In this document: positions 16,359-24,996 of the stretch, piece by piece
Position numbering within the stretch: the first letter of the stretch is position 1
Layout: each line of letters begins with the position of its first letter
Source of the DNA: UBA4085 sp964556755
GTDB taxonomy: Bacteria; Acidobacteriota; Aminicenantia; Aminicenantales; UBA4085
Length of the DNA: 64,000 nucleotides
Direction of reading: 5' to 3'
Assembly: GCA_964556755.1 (NCBI GenBank)
Contig: CAZKXI010000010.1
Span: 34,911 to 98,910 of the forward strand
Made by a program: the position numbers and the translations under genes
Notes under the pieces: generated by a model
Databases searched by the model: none
What the model was told of the DNA's origin: nothing
The model's input: only the letters and a program-made list of their open reading frames with translations

Positions 16359-16568
16359 GCGCGGAAGGCTTGAATCCAAAGACCTGGCCTCGGCCTGCCT
16401 GCCCCCTGCCGACNNNNNNNNNNNNNNNNNNNNNNNNNNNNNNNNNNNNNNNNNNNNNNNNNNNNNNNNNNNNNNNNNNNNNNNNNNNNNNNNNNNNNNN
16501 NNNNNNNNNNNNNGCGCGGAAGGCTTGAATCCAAAGACCTGGCCTCGGCCTGCCTGCCCCCTGCCGAC
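16359..16568. other. Scaffold gap flanked by identical 55-nt ends
   Basis: Bases 16359-16413 and 16514-16568 are the same 55 nt (starting GCGCGGAAGGCTTGAATCCA) on either side of 100 Ns. An exact 55-nt overlap is what two contigs sharing one k-mer (k=55) look like when joined without merging. The real sequence probably contains this segment once and no gap. Confidence 0.8.
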
Positions 16569-16618
16569 TTGACTCTCCCCGGGGCGCGGTCTATCCTCCC
16601 GGCCGGGGAAGCTCAACC

Positions 16619-17245
16619 ATGAAGAAGATCGCCAAGCATCTGCGCGCGGCCGTGATGAGGGGCTTTCTGGCCCTCCTGCCGATCGCCCTGACCTATTACG
16701 TCCTGCGCTTTCTCTACCTGGCGGTGGACCAGAGGGTGGCCCGCCTCATCGAGCGCCAGATCGGATTTTCCATCCCCGGGCTGGGATTGATCCTCGTCCT
16801 GGTCATCTTGTACCTGCTCGGCCTGTTCGTCCGCAACTGGCTGGGCCGCAAGGTCTTCGGACTTCTCGGGTATCTGACCAGGCACATCCCCCTGGTCAAG
16901 ACGATTTACAAGATGGGCAGTCAGCTCGGCCAGGCTTTCCAAGTGCCCGAACAGCAAGGCCTCAAGCGGGTCGTTCTGGTCGAGCACTTCCGGGCCGGCG
17001 TCTGGTCGATCGGCTTCGTCATGGGCACTCAGAAGGACGAAGTCAGCGGGGACTGCATCCTGCGGCTGTTCGTCCCCACGGCCCCCAATCCGACATCGGG
17101 CTTCATGATCATGGTCAGGGAATCGCAGGTCCGCGACGTCGACTGGTCCGTCCCGGCGGCCATGAATACCGTCATCTCCGGCGGTATCGTCGAGCCGGGG
17201 CCTGTGGCCGGCGATGCGCGCCGTGTCCCTGGCTCGTCCTGCTGA
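16619..17245 (+). CDS. DUF502-family membrane protein
   Basis: The 208-residue protein has two N-terminal membrane helices (about 13-32 and 53-72), separated by a short loop containing DQRVARLIE. A cytosolic or periplasmic domain follows with the family features IPLVKTIYKMGSQLGQAF, VLVEHFRAGVWSIGFVMG and LRLFVPTAPNPTSGFMIMV. This is DUF502, found across bacteria and plants (where it is called LCV/COV-like), with unknown biochemical role. There is no obvious partner gene. The start is at 16619, 50 nt after the end of the duplicated gap flank. Confidence 0.85.
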   Translation: MKKIAKHLRAAVMRGFLALLPIALTYYVLRFLYLAVDQRVARLIERQIGFSIPGLGLILVLVILYLLGLFVRNWLGRKVFGLLGYLTRHIPLVKTIYKMGSQLGQAFQVPEQQGLKRVVLVEHFRAGVWSIGFVMGTQKDEVSGDCILRLFVPTAPNPTSGFMIMVRESQVRDVDWSVPAAMNTVISGGIVEPGPVAGDARRVPGSSC

Positions 17246-17337
17246 GGCGCGCCGGCCCGCTGCTCCGCGCCCGTTGACGCCGTTGGCCGACCGGCGATAG
17301 ACTCCCGACCTGCCCCCCGCCAGGCCAAGGAGGACCC

Positions 17338-17469
17338 ATGCGCGCGTCCCCGAGACCGTTCGCCCTGATTCTCACGATGGCCGTCTTGGCAGCCGCCGCG
17401 GCCGTTCTCGGAAAGAACGGCTGCCGTTGGCTGGACGGATATCCCCGGACATACGACCTGATCCACTAA
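17338..17469 (+). CDS. 43-residue peptide with a hydrophobic N-terminus
   Basis: A short frame starting at 17338 follows a strong CAAGGAGGACC ribosome-binding site. It encodes an N-terminal basic stretch (MRASPRP), a hydrophobic segment (FALILTMAVLAAAAAVLG) and a short polar tail (KNGCRWLDGYPRTYDLIH). It looks like a single-pass or secreted small protein with one Cys. It ends 19 nt before the M28 peptidase start on the same strand, so it may be co-translated with it. I know no family for it. The near-perfect ribosome-binding site is the main evidence that it is real. Confidence 0.5.
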   Translation: MRASPRPFALILTMAVLAAAAAVLGKNGCRWLDGYPRTYDLIH

Positions 17470-17488
17470 ACGGGAAAAGGAGACCGCG

Positions 17489-19063
17489 ATGCGCATCCTT
17501 GGAAAAGCCCCCCGTCTCGCCGCCGCCGCCCTGGCGGCCCTGATCCTTGCTCTCGGTCTGGCCGCCGGTCAGCGCGGACCCGACGAGCCGGACCTGGACA
17601 TGATGAACAAGATCCGGTTCGAGGGCCTGCATCACAGCCGAGTGGCCCATCTGGCCGCCTATCTCTCCGACGTCATCGGACCCCGCCCGACCGGATCGCC
17701 CGAGATCGCCCGGGCCAACGCCTGGGCCGCGGAGCGGATGAGGGACTGGGGCCTGGCCCACGTGGCCCTCGAACCCTACGAGAATTTCGGCGTCGGCTGG
17801 GCCGTTCGCTACGTCTCGGCTCATCTCCTCGAGCCGCACTACGCGCCTCTCATCGCCATCTCGGTCGAATGGGGGTCGAGCACCAAGGGCCGGATCGTCG
17901 GGACGCCCCTCTGCGTCGACATCAAGTCCAAGGCCGACTTCGCCAAATATCAAGGCCGGCTCGCCGGGCGGATCGTCCTCTACCAGCCGAGGATTCCCGT
18001 CCCCACCCAGTTCACCCCCGACGCCCGGCGCCACGACGCGGCCAGCCTGGCCGCCCTGGCGGAGACCCCCATCCGGGCCGCGACGCGGCCCGATCCGGAT
18101 TATGTCCGCGGCTTTCTGGACGAGCTGGAGGACTTCTTCCGGGCCGAAGGCGTGGGTGTGCTGGTTTCCTCAAGCGGGGCCGGCCTGCGCGAGTACGGCA
18201 CGGTTCTGGCCCGCGGCGTCCGCCAGGCCCGCGACCCCAAGCGCCCCCGCCCCCTGCCGGAGATCATCCTGGCGGCCGAGCACTACAACCGCGTCCACCG
18301 GATCGTCGAGGAGTTCAAGGAGCCGGCCAAGATGGAGGTCGAGGTCCGGACGGAGTTCTACGACAAGGACCCCCGGGGCTACAATGTGGTCGGCGAAATT
18401 CCGGGGACGGACAAGGCGGGCGAGGTCGTCATGCTCGGCGGCCACATCGACTCCTGGAGCCCGGGCACCGGGGCGGCCGACGACGCCGCCGGCTGCGCCG
18501 TCTCGCTCGAGGCCGTCCGCATTCTCAAGGCGCTCGGGGTCAGGCCCCGCCGGACGATCCGGGTCGTCCTCTGGAGCGCCGAGGAGAAGGGCTGGGTCGG
18601 GTCGAAGGCCTATGTCGAGAAGCACTTCGCCGATCCCGAGACGATGACCCTCAAGCCCGGCCATGCCGAGCTGGCCGGCTACTTCAACTTCGACAACGGC
18701 AGCGGCCGCATCCGGGGCATCTACGCCCAGAACAACGTGGCGGTCATGCCGATTTTCGAGGAATGGCTGAAGCCCTTCCACGACCTGGGGGCGACCCACG
18801 TCGTCGCCCGCGAGACCGGCGGCTCGGACCACGGCGCCCTCGACTACGTCGGGCTGCCGGCCTTCCAGTTCATCCAGGACCCGCTCGACTACGGGACCCG
18901 CATCCACCACACCAACATGGACGTCTTCGACCACTTGATCATCGAAGATCTGATGCAGGCCTCGGTGGTCATGGCCGCCTTCGTCTACAACGCGGCCATG
19001 CGGGAGGAGCCGCTGCCGCGAAAGCCCCTTCCGGACCCGATGCACTACCCGGTCAGGCGCTAG
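17489..19063 (+). CDS. Exported M28-family metallopeptidase with PA-like insert
   Basis: The 524-residue protein begins with a signal peptide (about 1-26). An N-terminal region contains LAAYLSDVIGPRPTGSPEIARA, a protease-associated-like insert runs to about residue 280, and the M28 di-zinc domain follows. Metal ligands and catalytic acid are visible in GGHIDSWSPG (His, and a nearby Asp), GAADDAAG (bridging Asp), WSAEEKGWVGS (catalytic and ligand Glu), FNFDNGSG and IHHTNMDVFD. It probably releases amino acids or dipeptides outside the cytoplasm. An AAAAGGAGACC precedes the ATG. It is convergent with the M55 peptidase gene, with 1 nt between stop codons. Confidence 0.88.
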   Translation: MRILGKAPRLAAAALAALILALGLAAGQRGPDEPDLDMMNKIRFEGLHHSRVAHLAAYLSDVIGPRPTGSPEIARANAWAAERMRDWGLAHVALEPYENFGVGWAVRYVSAHLLEPHYAPLIAISVEWGSSTKGRIVGTPLCVDIKSKADFAKYQGRLAGRIVLYQPRIPVPTQFTPDARRHDAASLAALAETPIRAATRPDPDYVRGFLDELEDFFRAEGVGVLVSSSGAGLREYGTVLARGVRQARDPKRPRPLPEIILAAEHYNRVHRIVEEFKEPAKMEVEVRTEFYDKDPRGYNVVGEIPGTDKAGEVVMLGGHIDSWSPGTGAADDAAGCAVSLEAVRILKALGVRPRRTIRVVLWSAEEKGWVGSKAYVEKHFADPETMTLKPGHAELAGYFNFDNGSGRIRGIYAQNNVAVMPIFEEWLKPFHDLGATHVVARETGGSDHGALDYVGLPAFQFIQDPLDYGTRIHHTNMDVFDHLIIEDLMQASVVMAAFVYNAAMREEPLPRKPLPDPMHYPVRR

Positions 19064-19064
19064 G

Positions 19065-19943
19065 TCACATCTTGGCCAGGCGGAAGAGCTTGATCAGGGT
19101 CAGGGCGTCATCGGCCTTGAAGCTCACGGTGTGCTCGTCCTGGCGGACGGCGCCCGGGATCCAGGAGGCTTTTTGGGCCCCGGCCTCGTCGGCGAAGGAG
19201 ACGTCCAGCGTGTAGGGCGGAGCGGGCTTGAAGGGCTTGAAGGCCGGAAGGCGCTTGAGGGCCGTCCCGACCTTCTCCCGGATCAGGTCCTGAGCGGCCT
19301 GCGGGGAGAGCCCCAGCTCGGCCGTGCCGATGCCTTCCTTGACGACGGCGGTCTCGACGTCTCCAAAGAGCTCGCGGGCTTGACCGCAAATGGCCTTGTC
19401 GCCGCTGACCATGACGACCGGGACATCGAACATCCCGGCGATCAGGGCGTTGATCCCGGCCTCGGGCATCTTGCGGCCGTTGAGGATCACGTCCAGCAGC
19501 TTGGTCGTCATGGTGTGCTTGAGGACGGCGTCGGGCGTGGAGGCCCGGGCGTGGTATCCGATGAAGATCACGGCATCGAAGGACTTGTCGATCCCCTCCA
19601 TCATGCTCAAGGGGCCGTAGCTCCAGTCGCGCAGGAGCCTGACGCCGGGATCGAGGAGGTCGGGCAGGATGTTGCGGCCGGTGTCATGGGCGTCCCGGAC
19701 GACGATCTCGCCCGCCCCCGCGGCGCGGGCCCCCGCGATCGCGGCGTTGACCTCCTGGGTCATGATCCGGCGGAAGAGGCCGTAGTCCAGGCCGCCGACG
19801 GTCACGTCGTCCCAGTTGACCACCCCGCTGATGCCTTCCATGTCGACAGAGATGAAGACTTTCAGGGGCTTGGCGGGGGCCTGGGCCACGGCCAGGGCGG
19901 CGGCGGCCAGCAAGATGATGAGCGCGCAAGCGGGCTTCTTCAT
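19065..19943 (-). CDS. Exported M55-family D-aminopeptidase (DppA-like)
   Basis: The 292-residue protein has a signal peptide (MKKPACALIILLAAAALAVAQ in two parts) followed by a DppA-type domain. The zinc-binding SVDMEGISG at about 32-40 and later GYHARA and LKHTMTT blocks, with conserved Asp, Glu and His residues, are present. Family members cleave D-Ala-D-Ala or other peptides; DppA of Bacillus is cytosolic, so a leader here suggests a periplasmic role. It lies tail to tail with the M28 peptidase gene. Together they point to peptide scavenging, or to recycling of wall peptides. Confidence 0.85.
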   Translation of the reverse strand: MKKPACALIILLAAAALAVAQAPAKPLKVFISVDMEGISGVVNWDDVTVGGLDYGLFRRIMTQEVNAAIAGARAAGAGEIVVRDAHDTGRNILPDLLDPGVRLLRDWSYGPLSMMEGIDKSFDAVIFIGYHARASTPDAVLKHTMTTKLLDVILNGRKMPEAGINALIAGMFDVPVVMVSGDKAICGQARELFGDVETAVVKEGIGTAELGLSPQAAQDLIREKVGTALKRLPAFKPFKPAPPYTLDVSFADEAGAQKASWIPGAVRQDEHTVSFKADDALTLIKLFRLAKM

Positions 19944-20004
19944 GGCGTCCCTCCTCGACGCCGATCATCTTACCCGCCGCCTGCAGCCCGATCAAGGCCC
20001 CTAG

Positions 20005-20135
20005 TTAGGGGGACACCATACGTAATTCCCGAATACTGTTGGAGTCGTTTCTAGTCGCCTTTTGTTGACTCTCAATCGGGCGAGAGGAGAGAGGCATGGA
20101 GAGATCGGGAGTGACGTATGGTGTCCCCCCATCTT
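20005..20135. repeat. Short inverted-repeat element (131 bp)
   Basis: The left arm TTAGGGGGACACCATACGT (from 20005) is faced by the right arm ACGTATGGTGTCCCCCC (20114-20130). The 70-80 bp between arms has no coding frame. It lies between the M55 gene and the homoserine dehydrogenase gene and belongs to the same repeat family as 28137-28525 and 32106-32388. Confidence 0.75.
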
Positions 20136-20202
20136 TTAGGCTAAGATGCCCCCCGGCCATATTCTCCTCTTGGGAGCTCCCCCTCCTGGGGATTAAGGAA
20201 AC

Positions 20203-21246
20203 ATGAAGCTTCGGATCGGCATCGTCGGCTGCGGCAACGTCGGACAGGGTTTCCTGGAGTGCCTGGACCGCAAAGCGGCCGACCTGCAGGCCCGCTACGG
20301 CTTCGAAGCCAAGATCACGGCCGTGGCCGATCCCGTCCGCGGCAATCTCATCGCCCCCCAGGGCCTCGACATCCGCAAGACCCTCAAGGCTCTGGCCCAG
20401 GGCGGCAAGCTGCACGCCGCCGACCCCCGGGCGGCCAAGTACGACGGCATCCCCACGGTCGACATCATCGAGGCGGCCGGGGCCGACCTCATCGCCGAGC
20501 TGACCCCGACCGACATCAAGACCGGCGAGCCGGCCACAAGCCACATCCGGCGGGCCCTGATGACCGGCAAGCACGTGGTCACGACCAACAAAGGCCCGCT
20601 GGCCCTGCACGGCCGCGAGCTGGCCGAGCTGGCCCGCAAACGCAAGCTCCACTTCCGCTTCGAGGGCACGGTCATGAGCGGGACCCCCGTCTTCAGCCTG
20701 GCCGAGCGGGGCTTGGCCGGCGCGTCGATCCGGGAGATCCGCGGCATCCTCAACGGCACGACCAACTTCATCCTCAGCCGGATGGAGACGGCCGGCCTCG
20801 AGCTCGCCGAAGCGCTGGCCGAGGCCCAACAGCTCGGCTATGCCGAAGCCGATCCCTCGGCCGACCTCGAAGGCCGCGACGCCTTGGCCAAGATCGTCAT
20901 CCTGGCCAACGTCCTCCTGGAGGCCGGCCTCAAGCCCGCCTCGGTCAATCCCTCCGGCATCGCCGGCATCACCCAGGCCATGGTCGCCTCGGCCCTGGCC
21001 GACGGCTTCCGCTACAAGCTCGTCGCCTGGGCCCGCCGCGACGGGGCCCGCATCACCGCCGGCGTCGGGCCGCGCAAGATCCCTCTGACGGACCCCCTGG
21101 CCCGGATCATGGACGCCCGCAACGCCCTGGTCTTCGAGACCGATCTCCTGGGACCGGTGGCCATCGAGGGGCCAGGGGCGGGCCGGCTCGAGACCGGCCA
21201 GGCCGTCCTCCAGGACGTGCTTGCCATCCACCACGAATTGAAATAG
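20203..21246 (+). CDS. hom: Homoserine dehydrogenase without ACT domain
   Basis: The 347-residue enzyme reduces aspartate semialdehyde to homoserine in Met/Thr synthesis. The Rossmann motif GIVGCGNVGQGF (5-16), the nicotinamide/substrate block KHVVTTNKGPLA and the signature GTTNFILSRMETAG with GYAEADPSADLEGRDALAK are all present. It stops near residue 347, so the C-terminal ACT domain that confers threonine feedback in many homologues is missing. This short form occurs in several phyla. The next gene encodes a Cys/Met-metabolism PLP enzyme on the same strand, consistent with a methionine/homocysteine branch, although 158 nt separate them. Confidence 0.9.
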   Translation: MKLRIGIVGCGNVGQGFLECLDRKAADLQARYGFEAKITAVADPVRGNLIAPQGLDIRKTLKALAQGGKLHAADPRAAKYDGIPTVDIIEAAGADLIAELTPTDIKTGEPATSHIRRALMTGKHVVTTNKGPLALHGRELAELARKRKLHFRFEGTVMSGTPVFSLAERGLAGASIREIRGILNGTTNFILSRMETAGLELAEALAEAQQLGYAEADPSADLEGRDALAKIVILANVLLEAGLKPASVNPSGIAGITQAMVASALADGFRYKLVAWARRDGARITAGVGPRKIPLTDPLARIMDARNALVFETDLLGPVAIEGPGAGRLETGQAVLQDVLAIHHELK

Positions 21247-21404
21247 ACTGGGCTCTCCGAACGGCCCCCGAGCCGCATCATGCGCTTGAAAACGCAGCCG
21301 AAGCCATTCCGCCACGTCTTCCCCGACGGTCTTTTCTAGACTCTCCATGACGATCCCGCGCGGTCCGATAGCCGACGTCTCTTTCTCGAAGGGAGGAAAC
21401 GACC

Positions 21405-22808
21405 ATGACCGAGATTAAAGCCTTCTCGCCCGGCGTCCAGAAGTACATCGACGAGGCCAAGCGCCTTCAGGTCGAGCGCGACGAGCACCTGGCCCGCGTC
21501 CGCGGCTGGAAGTTCGACACCATCGCCGTGCACGGCCTCTACTCCCTGGAGGAGTCCTACCGCAGCAACCAGGGCGCCCTCATCGAGCCGCTCTACCTGT
21601 CCGCCTCCCAGTCCTACCGCGACTCCGACGAGCTGGAGGCGGCCCTGGCCTACCTCATCCCGACCTGGTGCTACACCCGCATCGCCAACCCCACGACCTA
21701 CTACCTGGAATGGGCCCTGGCCCTCCTGGAGGGCTACGGGACCGGGTGCGAGACGTCCTGCTGCGCCACGTCCTCCGGCATGGCCGCCATCGCCATGGCC
21801 GTCGATCCCTTCCTGGTCAAGCAGAAGGAGGGCGAGAAGATCAACTTCGTCTCCTGCGTCAAGGTCTACGGCGGCACCTTCCAGCTCTTCAACATCCGCC
21901 GGGCCCAGGAGCGGGGCATCGAGGTCCGCTGGGTGCTGCATCCCGAGGACGCCCAGGAGTGGAAGTCCAAGATCGACGAGAACACCCGCTTCGTCTACAT
22001 GGAGGGGCCGAGCAATCCCCAGCAGGGCTTCTGCGACATCCGGGCCGTGGCCGACGCCGCCCATGCCTTCGGCGTCCCCTTCATCTTCGACGCCACCTGC
22101 GCGACACCGGCCCTGACCCGGCCCATCGCCCACGGCGCCGACATCGTCGTCCACTCCCTGACCAAGTCGATCACCGCGGGCGGCACGGCTATCGGCGGCG
22201 CCCTCATCAGCCGCAAGCCGATCACCACCAACGTCGTCAACGACCATCCCCTTTTCAAGTCCAGCTTCGCCGAGTACGTCAAGTTCCTCCCCTACCGGGA
22301 CAACGGCCCGGCCTCGGCGCCCTTCAACGCCATGATGGCCCTCAACGACCTGCGGACGCTGCGGACCCGCATGGACCTGGTCAGCCGCAGCTGCCAGACG
22401 GTGGCCGAGTGGCTGAGCCACCACCCGAAGGTCTACCAGGTCGACTTCCTGGGCCTGCCTTCGCACCCGCTGCACGGGCTGGCCGAACGGTACATGGCCC
22501 TCGTGGATTCGAACGACGGGACGGGGCGCCCGCTGCCCCGCTTCGGCCACCTCATGAGCTTCCGGGTGGACGGCCCGCCGGAGAACGCCCGCAAGGTCTA
22601 CGACGGCTTCAAGATGATCTACCGGGCCACCGACCTGGGCCGGATCAAGAGCGTGGCCACCATCCCGGCCATCTCGACCCACCAGCAGCAGGGCGAGGAG
22701 GCGCGGCGGATGGCCGACGTGCCGCCCCAGCTCATCCGGCTCTGCGTCGGCGGCGAGGACCCGGCCGACGTCATCGCCGATCTGGAGCAGGCCCTCGGCA
22801 AGGTCTGA
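21405..22808 (+). CDS. Cys/Met-metabolism PLP-dependent enzyme (sulfhydrylase/lyase type)
   Basis: The 467-residue protein belongs to the fold-type I Cys/Met metabolism family. The PLP lysine is Lys254 in HSLTKSITAGG, the Asp that contacts the pyridine nitrogen is in FIFDATCATP, and the phosphate-binding Gly/Ser region is CATSSGMAA. It has a 35-residue N-terminal extension and a long loop, so it is about 40-70 residues longer than typical MetB/MGL proteins. O-acetyl- or O-succinylhomoserine sulfhydrylase is the best guess from its position after homoserine dehydrogenase; methionine gamma-lyase cannot be excluded. GAAGGGAGGA precedes the start. Confidence 0.8.
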   Translation: MTEIKAFSPGVQKYIDEAKRLQVERDEHLARVRGWKFDTIAVHGLYSLEESYRSNQGALIEPLYLSASQSYRDSDELEAALAYLIPTWCYTRIANPTTYYLEWALALLEGYGTGCETSCCATSSGMAAIAMAVDPFLVKQKEGEKINFVSCVKVYGGTFQLFNIRRAQERGIEVRWVLHPEDAQEWKSKIDENTRFVYMEGPSNPQQGFCDIRAVADAAHAFGVPFIFDATCATPALTRPIAHGADIVVHSLTKSITAGGTAIGGALISRKPITTNVVNDHPLFKSSFAEYVKFLPYRDNGPASAPFNAMMALNDLRTLRTRMDLVSRSCQTVAEWLSHHPKVYQVDFLGLPSHPLHGLAERYMALVDSNDGTGRPLPRFGHLMSFRVDGPPENARKVYDGFKMIYRATDLGRIKSVATIPAISTHQQQGEEARRMADVPPQLIRLCVGGEDPADVIADLEQALGKV

Positions 22809-22858
22809 CGGCTCCGGCTCGATTGACCCCGGTCACGCGATCGTCTATCATCTGAGCG

Positions 22859-24121
22859 ATGGAAAAGATCCGCGTCACGGGGGCTCCCGGCGTCCCTCTC
22901 AAGGGGCGGGTGCGGATCTCCGGCTCCAAGAACGCCGTCCTGCCGGCCATCGCCTCCTCCCTCCTGACCGAGCACCCCGTCACCCTGACCAACATCCCCC
23001 TGGTCCGCGACGTCTACTCCATGCTGACCCTCATCCGCGAGCTGGGATCGCGGACCGCCGTCGACCGCAACACCCTGACCATCCAAGTGCCCCGGCTGCT
23101 GTCCGAGGAGGCCTCCTACAGCCTGGTCCGCCTGATGCGGGCTTCGATCCTGGTCCTGGGGCCGCTGGTGGCCCGCTTCGGCAAGGCCATCGTGGCCCTG
23201 CCCGGCGGCTGCGCCATCGGCTCGCGGCCCATCGACCTGCACATCGCCGGCTTGCAGCGGCTGGGGGCCCGCATCTCGCTCGAGCACGGCTACATCACCG
23301 CCGAGGCCGACCGCCTGCAGGGGGCCGAGGTCCACTTCGAGAAGACCACCGTCGGCGGGACCGAGAACCTGGTCATGGCCGCCACCCTGGCCAAGGGCGA
23401 GACGATCCTGCGCAACTGCGCCCGCGAGCCCGAGATCAGCTGCCTCTGCGAGCTGCTGGTCAAGATGGGGGCCCGCATCGACGGCATCGGAGAGACGACC
23501 CTGCGCATCGTCGGCGTGGAAGCCCTGGGCGGCGCCGAGCACGCCATCATCCCCGACCGCATCGAGGCCGGGACCTACATGGTCGCCGCGGCCCTGACCC
23601 GCGGCGACGTGGTCCTGGAAGGCATCGACCTCGGCCATATGGCCACGGTCGTCGACCGGCTTCGCTATTCGGGCGTGGACGTCGAGGACCTCGGCGGCGG
23701 GGCGGCCCGGGTGACCGGGCCCGACGTCATCCGGCCGCAGGACATCACCACCTCGCCATTCCCGGGCTTCCCGACCGACATGCAGGCCCAGTTCATGGTC
23801 CTGCTGACCCAGGCCGCGGGGACCTCGATCATCACCGAGACGATCTTCGACCGCCGCTTCCTGCACGTCAACGAGCTGCTCCGGCTGGGGGCCTCGATCG
23901 AGGTCTCCAACGACAAGGCCATCGTCCGCGGCGTCACCCCGCTGTCCGGCGCCGAGGTGACCGCCACCGACCTGCGGGCCTCGGCCTCGCTCGTCCTGGC
24001 CGGGCTCATCGCCCATGGCACGACCGTCATCAACGAAGTCGAGCACATCGACCGCGGCTACGAGTCCATCGAGGAGAAGCTCCGCGGGCTGGGCGCCCGC
24101 GTCGAGCGGATCCGGGCCTAG
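22859..24121 (+). CDS. murA: UDP-N-acetylglucosamine 1-carboxyvinyltransferase
   Basis: The 420-residue enzyme transfers enolpyruvate from PEP to UDP-GlcNAc, the first committed step of peptidoglycan synthesis, in the cytosol. Lys24 in SGSKNAVLPA and the catalytic Cys118 in LPGGCAIGSRPIDLHI are present. The Cys means the enzyme keeps the residue alkylated by fosfomycin. The C-terminal DLRASASLVLAGLIA and HIDRGYE blocks are normal. It is followed by HIT, NYN and DUF2520 genes with short spacings, likely one operon. Confidence 0.96.
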   Translation: MEKIRVTGAPGVPLKGRVRISGSKNAVLPAIASSLLTEHPVTLTNIPLVRDVYSMLTLIRELGSRTAVDRNTLTIQVPRLLSEEASYSLVRLMRASILVLGPLVARFGKAIVALPGGCAIGSRPIDLHIAGLQRLGARISLEHGYITAEADRLQGAEVHFEKTTVGGTENLVMAATLAKGETILRNCAREPEISCLCELLVKMGARIDGIGETTLRIVGVEALGGAEHAIIPDRIEAGTYMVAAALTRGDVVLEGIDLGHMATVVDRLRYSGVDVEDLGGGAARVTGPDVIRPQDITTSPFPGFPTDMQAQFMVLLTQAAGTSIITETIFDRRFLHVNELLRLGASIEVSNDKAIVRGVTPLSGAEVTATDLRASASLVLAGLIAHGTTVINEVEHIDRGYESIEEKLRGLGARVERIRA

Positions 24122-24146
24122 GCCGCCGCGGAGCGCGGAGGCGCCC

Positions 24147-24491
24147 ATGAACGACTGCCTGTTCTGCCGGATCGCCGCCAAGGCCATCCCGGCCCGGATC
24201 GTCTACGAGGACGACCTCATCCTGGCCTTCGACGACATCCGGCCGATGGCCCCCGTCCACACCCTGATCATCCCCAAGGAGCACTTCGCCTCGCTCAACG
24301 AGGTCCCGGACGAGAAGGCCGGCCTGATGGCCCACATCTTGGTCAAGGCCCGGGAGATCGCGGCCCTCAAGGGCGTCGGCGCAACCGGCTACCGCCTGGT
24401 CCTGAACACCGCCCGCGATTCGGGGCAGGAGGTCCTGCACATCCACTTCCACGTCCTGGGCGGGCGGCCGATGCTCTGGCCCCCGGGATGA
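24147..24491 (+). CDS. HIT-family nucleotide-binding protein (HINT type)
   Basis: The 114-residue protein has the Hint layout: MNDCLFCRIAAKAIPA with a CxxC, the YEDDLILAFDDIRPMAPVH block, and the C-terminal histidine triad HIHFHVLGG. It probably hydrolyses AMP-linked phosphoramidates or binds nucleotides in the cytosol. It starts 25 nt after murA and ends 13 nt before the NYN gene. Length and motif are standard. Confidence 0.93.
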   Translation: MNDCLFCRIAAKAIPARIVYEDDLILAFDDIRPMAPVHTLIIPKEHFASLNEVPDEKAGLMAHILVKAREIAALKGVGATGYRLVLNTARDSGQEVLHIHFHVLGGRPMLWPPG

Positions 24492-24504
24492 CCTCCGGGC
24501 GGAC

Positions 24505-24996
24505 ATGGCCTACATCATCGACGGCAGCAACTACCTGGGGGCCGTCTTCCCCGACTTGCTCCGGGACCCCGAGGGTCGGATGTCCCTGGCCCGCAGGCTG
24601 CTGGCCTTCGCCCACCACACCCGCCGCCGCGTCCACCTGGTCTTCGACGGCCGCGGCTCCGACGAGCTGGCCGCGCTGACCCGGGGCGACGGCCAGCTGC
24701 GCCTCCACCTCCCGCCCGACGGCGAGAGCGCCGACGACGTCATCATCGAGCTCATCGACCGGCAGACGGACCGCCGGAGCCTGGTCCTGGTCAGCAACGA
24801 CCGGGCCTTGCGCGACTACGCCGGCGAAGCCGGCGCCTCCTCGCTCCTCTGCCGGGAGTTCGAAGCCCGGCTCAAGGCCGTCCTGGCCGAGCGCAAGGCG
24901 GGCCGCGAGCTGGCCAAGCCCGAGACCAAGCCCTCGTCCTTCGAGGTCGGATTCTGGATGGACGTCTTCGGTCAAGGGGGGAGGAAGGGACGATGA
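24505..24996 (+). CDS. YacP-like NYN-domain protein (predicted RNase)
   Basis: The 163-residue protein starts MAYIIDGSNYLGAV, the NYN (PIN-like) nuclease motif with the first acidic residue. Later acidic patches are DGESADDVIIELIDRQ and LVSNDRALRDYA. This is the YacP/NYN_YacP arrangement seen in rRNA- or mRNA-processing enzymes. The C-terminal 30 residues are basic and may be disordered. Its stop codon overlaps the start of the DUF2520 gene (ATGA), so translation is coupled. Confidence 0.85.
   Translation: MAYIIDGSNYLGAVFPDLLRDPEGRMSLARRLLAFAHHTRRRVHLVFDGRGSDELAALTRGDGQLRLHLPPDGESADDVIIELIDRQTDRRSLVLVSNDRALRDYAGEAGASSLLCREFEARLKAVLAERKAGRELAKPETKPSSFEVGFWMDVFGQGGRKGR

Noticed and set aside
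16359..16568. Direct repeats as attachment sites of an inserted element
   Set aside because: The exact 55-nt identity on both sides of a 100-N gap, repeated at another gap, is better explained by an unmerged contig overlap.
21247..21404. SAM riboswitch upstream of the PLP enzyme
   Set aside because: No conserved SAM-I core elements or terminator hairpin are visible in the 158-nt spacer.
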